DNA of 64,000 nt from contig NZ_MSCT01000024.1 of the NCBI RefSeq assembly GCF_001921865.1, positions 124,001-188,000 on the forward strand, given 5' to 3'. Positions 60,466 to 64,000 of the stretch are shown one piece after another (positions within the stretch are counted from its first letter, which is position 1; the number at the start of each line of letters is the position of its first letter). The position numbers were made by a program, and so were the translations under genes. This stretch comes from Pseudomonas chlororaphis (GTDB lineage: Bacteria; Pseudomonadota; Gammaproteobacteria; Pseudomonadales; Pseudomonadaceae). Under the pieces are notes generated by a model. The model made no database searches and had not been told where the DNA came from. It worked only from the letters and a program-made list of their open reading frames with translations.

Positions 60466-60662
60466 TATTCAGGGCTAGACGCTCAGAAACTCAGGTGTTA
60501 CATTCGGCCCCGCACTGGTTTCTCCTCTGCCCCCTGCAAGCCGTCGCCGACGCTCTCCTTTTCGAATAAGTACGCGATCCTGTCGCCTTCTCCGCGGCGC
60601 GGCCTCATTAAGCCAGAAGCTTAATTTCTCCCCCCCTCCATAAATGATTACGTCATTCCTAT
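60466..60662 (+). promoter_or_regulatory. rho: Pyrimidine-rich rho leader, likely autoregulatory
   Basis: The 197-nt leader contains repeated C/T-rich, G-poor stretches (around 60518-60537, 60551-60565, 60577-60592 and 60625-60642), as expected for Rho-utilisation sites. E. coli rho is autoregulated by Rho-dependent termination in its leader. No Shine-Dalgarno is evident before the ATG. Confidence 0.45.
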
Positions 60663-61922
<1,260 letters not shown>

Positions 61923-61937
61923 GTCGAGCGGGACCGA

Positions 61938-61963
61938 AAAAGCCGGGGAAACCCGGCTTTTTG
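61938..61963 (+). terminator. Intrinsic terminator of rho
   Basis: AAAAAGCCGGG and CCCGGCTTTTT flank a short GAAA-type loop, 16 nt after the rho stop. Confidence 0.88.
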
Positions 61964-61992
61964 CTATCTGATTATCGATGAACGGGCAGTTC

Positions 61993-62007
61993 ACTGTTCT
62001 GAACAGT
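61993..62007. promoter_or_regulatory. Perfect palindrome ACTGTTCTGAACAGT upstream of ubiD
   Basis: Seven-base arms around a central T, 57 nt upstream of the ubiD ATG, at the likely -35 region of a promoter whose -10 may be TAAACT near 62020. It closely matches the site in the GntR/ABC divergent region. Confidence 0.45.
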
Positions 62008-62063
62008 CGGGTTCGGCGCTAAACTGCCAGCCCCGAACGCCACGGCCAAAACGAGGCTCACGC

Positions 62064-63530
62064 ATGCAGTATCGCGACTTGCGCGACTTTATCAGCGGCC
62101 TGGAACAGCGCGGCGAACTCAAGCGCATCCAGGTTCCGGTGTCCCCAGTGCTGGAAATGACCGAGGTCTGCGATCGCACCTTGCGCGCCAAAGGTCCGGC
62201 CCTGCTGTTTGAAAACCCCACCGGCTACGACATCCCGGTGCTGGGCAACCTGTTTGGCACCCCGGAACGCGTGGCGCTGGGCATGGGCGCCGAAGCAGTC
62301 AGCGAGCTGCGGGAAATCGGCAAGTTGCTGGCGTTTCTCAAGGAGCCCGAGCCGCCCAAGGGCCTGAAAGACGCGTGGTCCAAGCTGCCGATCTTCAAGA
62401 AAATCATTTCCATGGCGCCGAAAGTCGTCAAGGACGCGATCTGCCAGGAAGTGGTCATCGAAGGCGACGCCGTCGACCTGGCGATGCTGCCCGTGCAGAC
62501 CTGCTGGCCGGGTGACGTCGGCCCGCTGATTACCTGGGGCCTGACCGTCACCAAGGGCCCGAACAAGGACCGGCAGAACCTCGGCATCTACCGCCAGCAG
62601 GTGATCGGCCGCAACAAGGTGATCATGCGCTGGTTGAGCCATCGTGGCGGCGCGCTGGATTACCGCGAATGGTGCGAAAAGCACCCGGGCCAGCCGTTCC
62701 CGGTGTCCGTGGCGCTGGGGGCGGACCCAGCGACCATTCTCGGCGCCGTGACGCCGGTGCCGGACAGCCTCTCCGAATATGCCTTCGCCGGCCTGCTGCG
62801 GGGCAACCGCACCGAGTTGGTGAAGTGCCGCGGCAACGACCTGCAAGTACCGGCCACCGCGGAAATCATCCTCGAAGGTGTGATCCACCCGGGCGAGATG
62901 GCCGACGAAGGTCCCTACGGCGACCACACCGGCTACTACAACGAAGTCGACAGCTTCCCGGTGTTCACCGTCGAACGCATCACCCATCGGCAAAAACCGA
63001 TCTATCACAGCACCTACACCGGTCGGCCGCCGGATGAGCCAGCGATTCTCGGTGTGGCGCTGAACGAGGTGTTCGTGCCGATCCTGCAGAAGCAGTTCCC
63101 GGAAATCACCGATTTCTACCTGCCGCCCGAAGGCTGCTCGTACCGCATGGCGGTGGTGACCATGAAGAAGCAGTACCCCGGCCATGCCAAGCGCGTCATG
63201 CTCGGTGTCTGGTCGTTTTTGCGACAGTTCATGTACACCAAGTTCGTTATCGTCACCGACGACGATATCAACGCACGCGACTGGAACGACGTGATCTGGG
63301 CCATCACCACGCGCATGGACCCCAAGCGCGACACGGTGATGATCGATAACACGCCGATCGACTACCTGGACTTCGCCTCGCCGGTTTCCGGTCTGGGGTC
63401 GAAGATGGGGCTCGATGCCACGCATAAATGGCCCGGCGAAACCACCCGCGAGTGGGGCCGGGTGATCGTCAAGGATGAGGCGGTGACCCGCCGGATCGAT
63501 GCCATCTGGAATCAGTTAGGAATAGATTGA
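62064..63530 (+). CDS. ubiD: 4-hydroxy-3-polyprenylbenzoate decarboxylase UbiD
   Basis: The protein is 488 aa with family N-terminus MQYRDLRDFISGLEQRGELKRI. The prenylated-FMN enzyme segments NLGIYRQQVIGRNKVIMRWLSHRGGA, the E-R-E triad region (EGVIHPGEMADEGPYGDHTGYYN) and the C-terminal DATHKWPGETTREWGR are intact. It decarboxylates the ubiquinone ring precursor. It overlaps the next gene by 1 nt (TGATG). Confidence 0.97.
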   Translation: MQYRDLRDFISGLEQRGELKRIQVPVSPVLEMTEVCDRTLRAKGPALLFENPTGYDIPVLGNLFGTPERVALGMGAEAVSELREIGKLLAFLKEPEPPKGLKDAWSKLPIFKKIISMAPKVVKDAICQEVVIEGDAVDLAMLPVQTCWPGDVGPLITWGLTVTKGPNKDRQNLGIYRQQVIGRNKVIMRWLSHRGGALDYREWCEKHPGQPFPVSVALGADPATILGAVTPVPDSLSEYAFAGLLRGNRTELVKCRGNDLQVPATAEIILEGVIHPGEMADEGPYGDHTGYYNEVDSFPVFTVERITHRQKPIYHSTYTGRPPDEPAILGVALNEVFVPILQKQFPEITDFYLPPEGCSYRMAVVTMKKQYPGHAKRVMLGVWSFLRQFMYTKFVIVTDDDINARDWNDVIWAITTRMDPKRDTVMIDNTPIDYLDFASPVSGLGSKMGLDATHKWPGETTREWGRVIVKDEAVTRRIDAIWNQLGID

Positions 63531-64000
63531 TGCGTGTAACCTTGCAGCCCTCCGGAGCGGTGCTTGAGACGCTGCCCGGCGAGCGGATTCTCGATGCGGC
63601 GCGACGCCTGGGCTACGAATGCCCGCAAAGCTGCCGCAATGGCAACTGTCATGTGTGCTGTGCCCTGCTGGTGGAAGGCCGGGTCCGGCAAGCCGGTGAG
63701 GTGCGTGACCACGGCGAGTTCTACACTTGCATTGCGGAGCCGCTGGAAGACTGCATTGTGCTGTGGGATGGCGTCCTTGCGCTGGGAGAACTGCCGGTGC
63801 GCAGTCTGTCATGTCAGGTCAGCGAGTGTCGGGAAATCGGCGGCGATGTCTGGCGGGTTCGCCTGCGCGCGCCAGCCGGCAAACCACCGCGCTACCACGC
63901 CGGCCAGTACTTGATGCTCGAGCGCGAAAACGGCGAAAAGTCGGCATTCTCCCTAGCCTCAGCCCCGCATTCCGGGCGCGAGCTGGAGTTGCACGTGCTG
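63530..64000 (+). CDS. Ferredoxin-flavin reductase (CDP-6-deoxy-glucoseen-reductase-like), 3' end outside window
   Basis: 157 residues are visible. An N-terminal plant-type [2Fe-2S] domain has Cys ligands in SCRNGNCHVC (C-x4-C-x2-C) and FYTC, and an FAD-binding domain begins (HAGQYLMLERENGEKSAFSLAS). The full protein should end in an NAD-binding domain. Databases often name such genes CDP-6-deoxy-delta-3,4-glucoseen reductase, but linkage to ubiD suggests an electron-transfer partner rather than a sugar role. Confidence 0.87.
   Translation, partial: MRVTLQPSGAVLETLPGERILDAARRLGYECPQSCRNGNCHVCCALLVEGRVRQAGEVRDHGEFYTCIAEPLEDCIVLWDGVLALGELPVRSLSCQVSECREIGGDVWRVRLRAPAGKPPRYHAGQYLMLERENGEKSAFSLASAPHSGRELELHVL

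Noticed and set aside
61993..62007. LexA box upstream of ubiD
   Set aside because: The CTGT/ACAG arms are 5 nt apart, whereas LexA needs 8, so this is a different dyad.

Overview
This window is chromosomal DNA of a Pseudomonas, most likely from the P. fluorescens complex. The base composition is uniformly GC-rich. Many blocks are Pseudomonas hallmarks: hemC-hemD-hemX-hemY next to algR, the algQ/FKBP/algP/ABC-F block, sutA, class I cyaA with rnk and cyaY, ppk convergent with ppx, glnK-amtB, and trxA/rho/ubiD. Short REP/REPIN palindromes typical of this genus lie between genes. No tRNA, rRNA, insertion sequence, prophage or CRISPR array was seen. The species cannot be fixed from sequence alone.

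Region 1 (1-14048, all minus strand) is the accessory-looking part. It is a tightly packed polycistron. It begins with srfA, srfB (actin/Hsp70-like ATPase) and srfC (P-loop, dynamin-like GTPase signature). A single-pass membrane protein and a secreted von Willebrand A (vWA) protein follow. The last four genes are an ABC ATPase, an FtsX-like permease, a secreted formylglycine-generating-enzyme-like protein without catalytic cysteines, and a lipoprotein cut by the window edge. The order vWA / ATPase / permease / FGE-like / lipoprotein matches the ppkA-tagT-tagS-tagR-tagQ envelope-sensing module of the P. aeruginosa H1 type VI secretion system. Here there is no kinase domain and no T6SS gene in view. 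My best reading is a trans-envelope system in which a TagQRST/vWA sensor is wired to SrfABC instead of a T6SS. This is the main candidate for an undescribed system.

Region 2 (14334-32768) is core genome. It holds a secreted aldose-epimerase-like protein, yifB and ubiK, the NtrC/sigma-54-type glnK-amtB locus, yjbQ and sutA. A minus-strand lysine/DAP operon follows (lptM-lysA-dapF-DUF484-xerC-HAD phosphatase). Then come cyaY, a DUF1289 gene, rnk, cyaA, two small conserved genes, a GST and argH.

Region 3 (32769-44749) runs from a 591-bp gap, where P. aeruginosa has algZ/fimS, into algR, the hem genes, a DsbB with an altered CxxC, algQ, an FKBP isomerase, the histone-like algP repeat protein, TIGR02444, an ABC-F ATPase and a small MscS channel. 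The gap holds hairpins, an intrinsic terminator and a CRP/Vfr-like site.

Region 4 (44862-64000) holds a LysE exporter, a cytochrome c-FTR1 iron permease, DUF188, elbB, a sterol-desaturase-family protein and a DedA protein. Next are hemB (with an AlgR-type box upstream), ppk and ppx, a polar amino-acid ABC operon with a divergent FadR/GntR regulator, trxA, rho and ubiD. The window ends in a flavin/iron-sulfur reductase gene.
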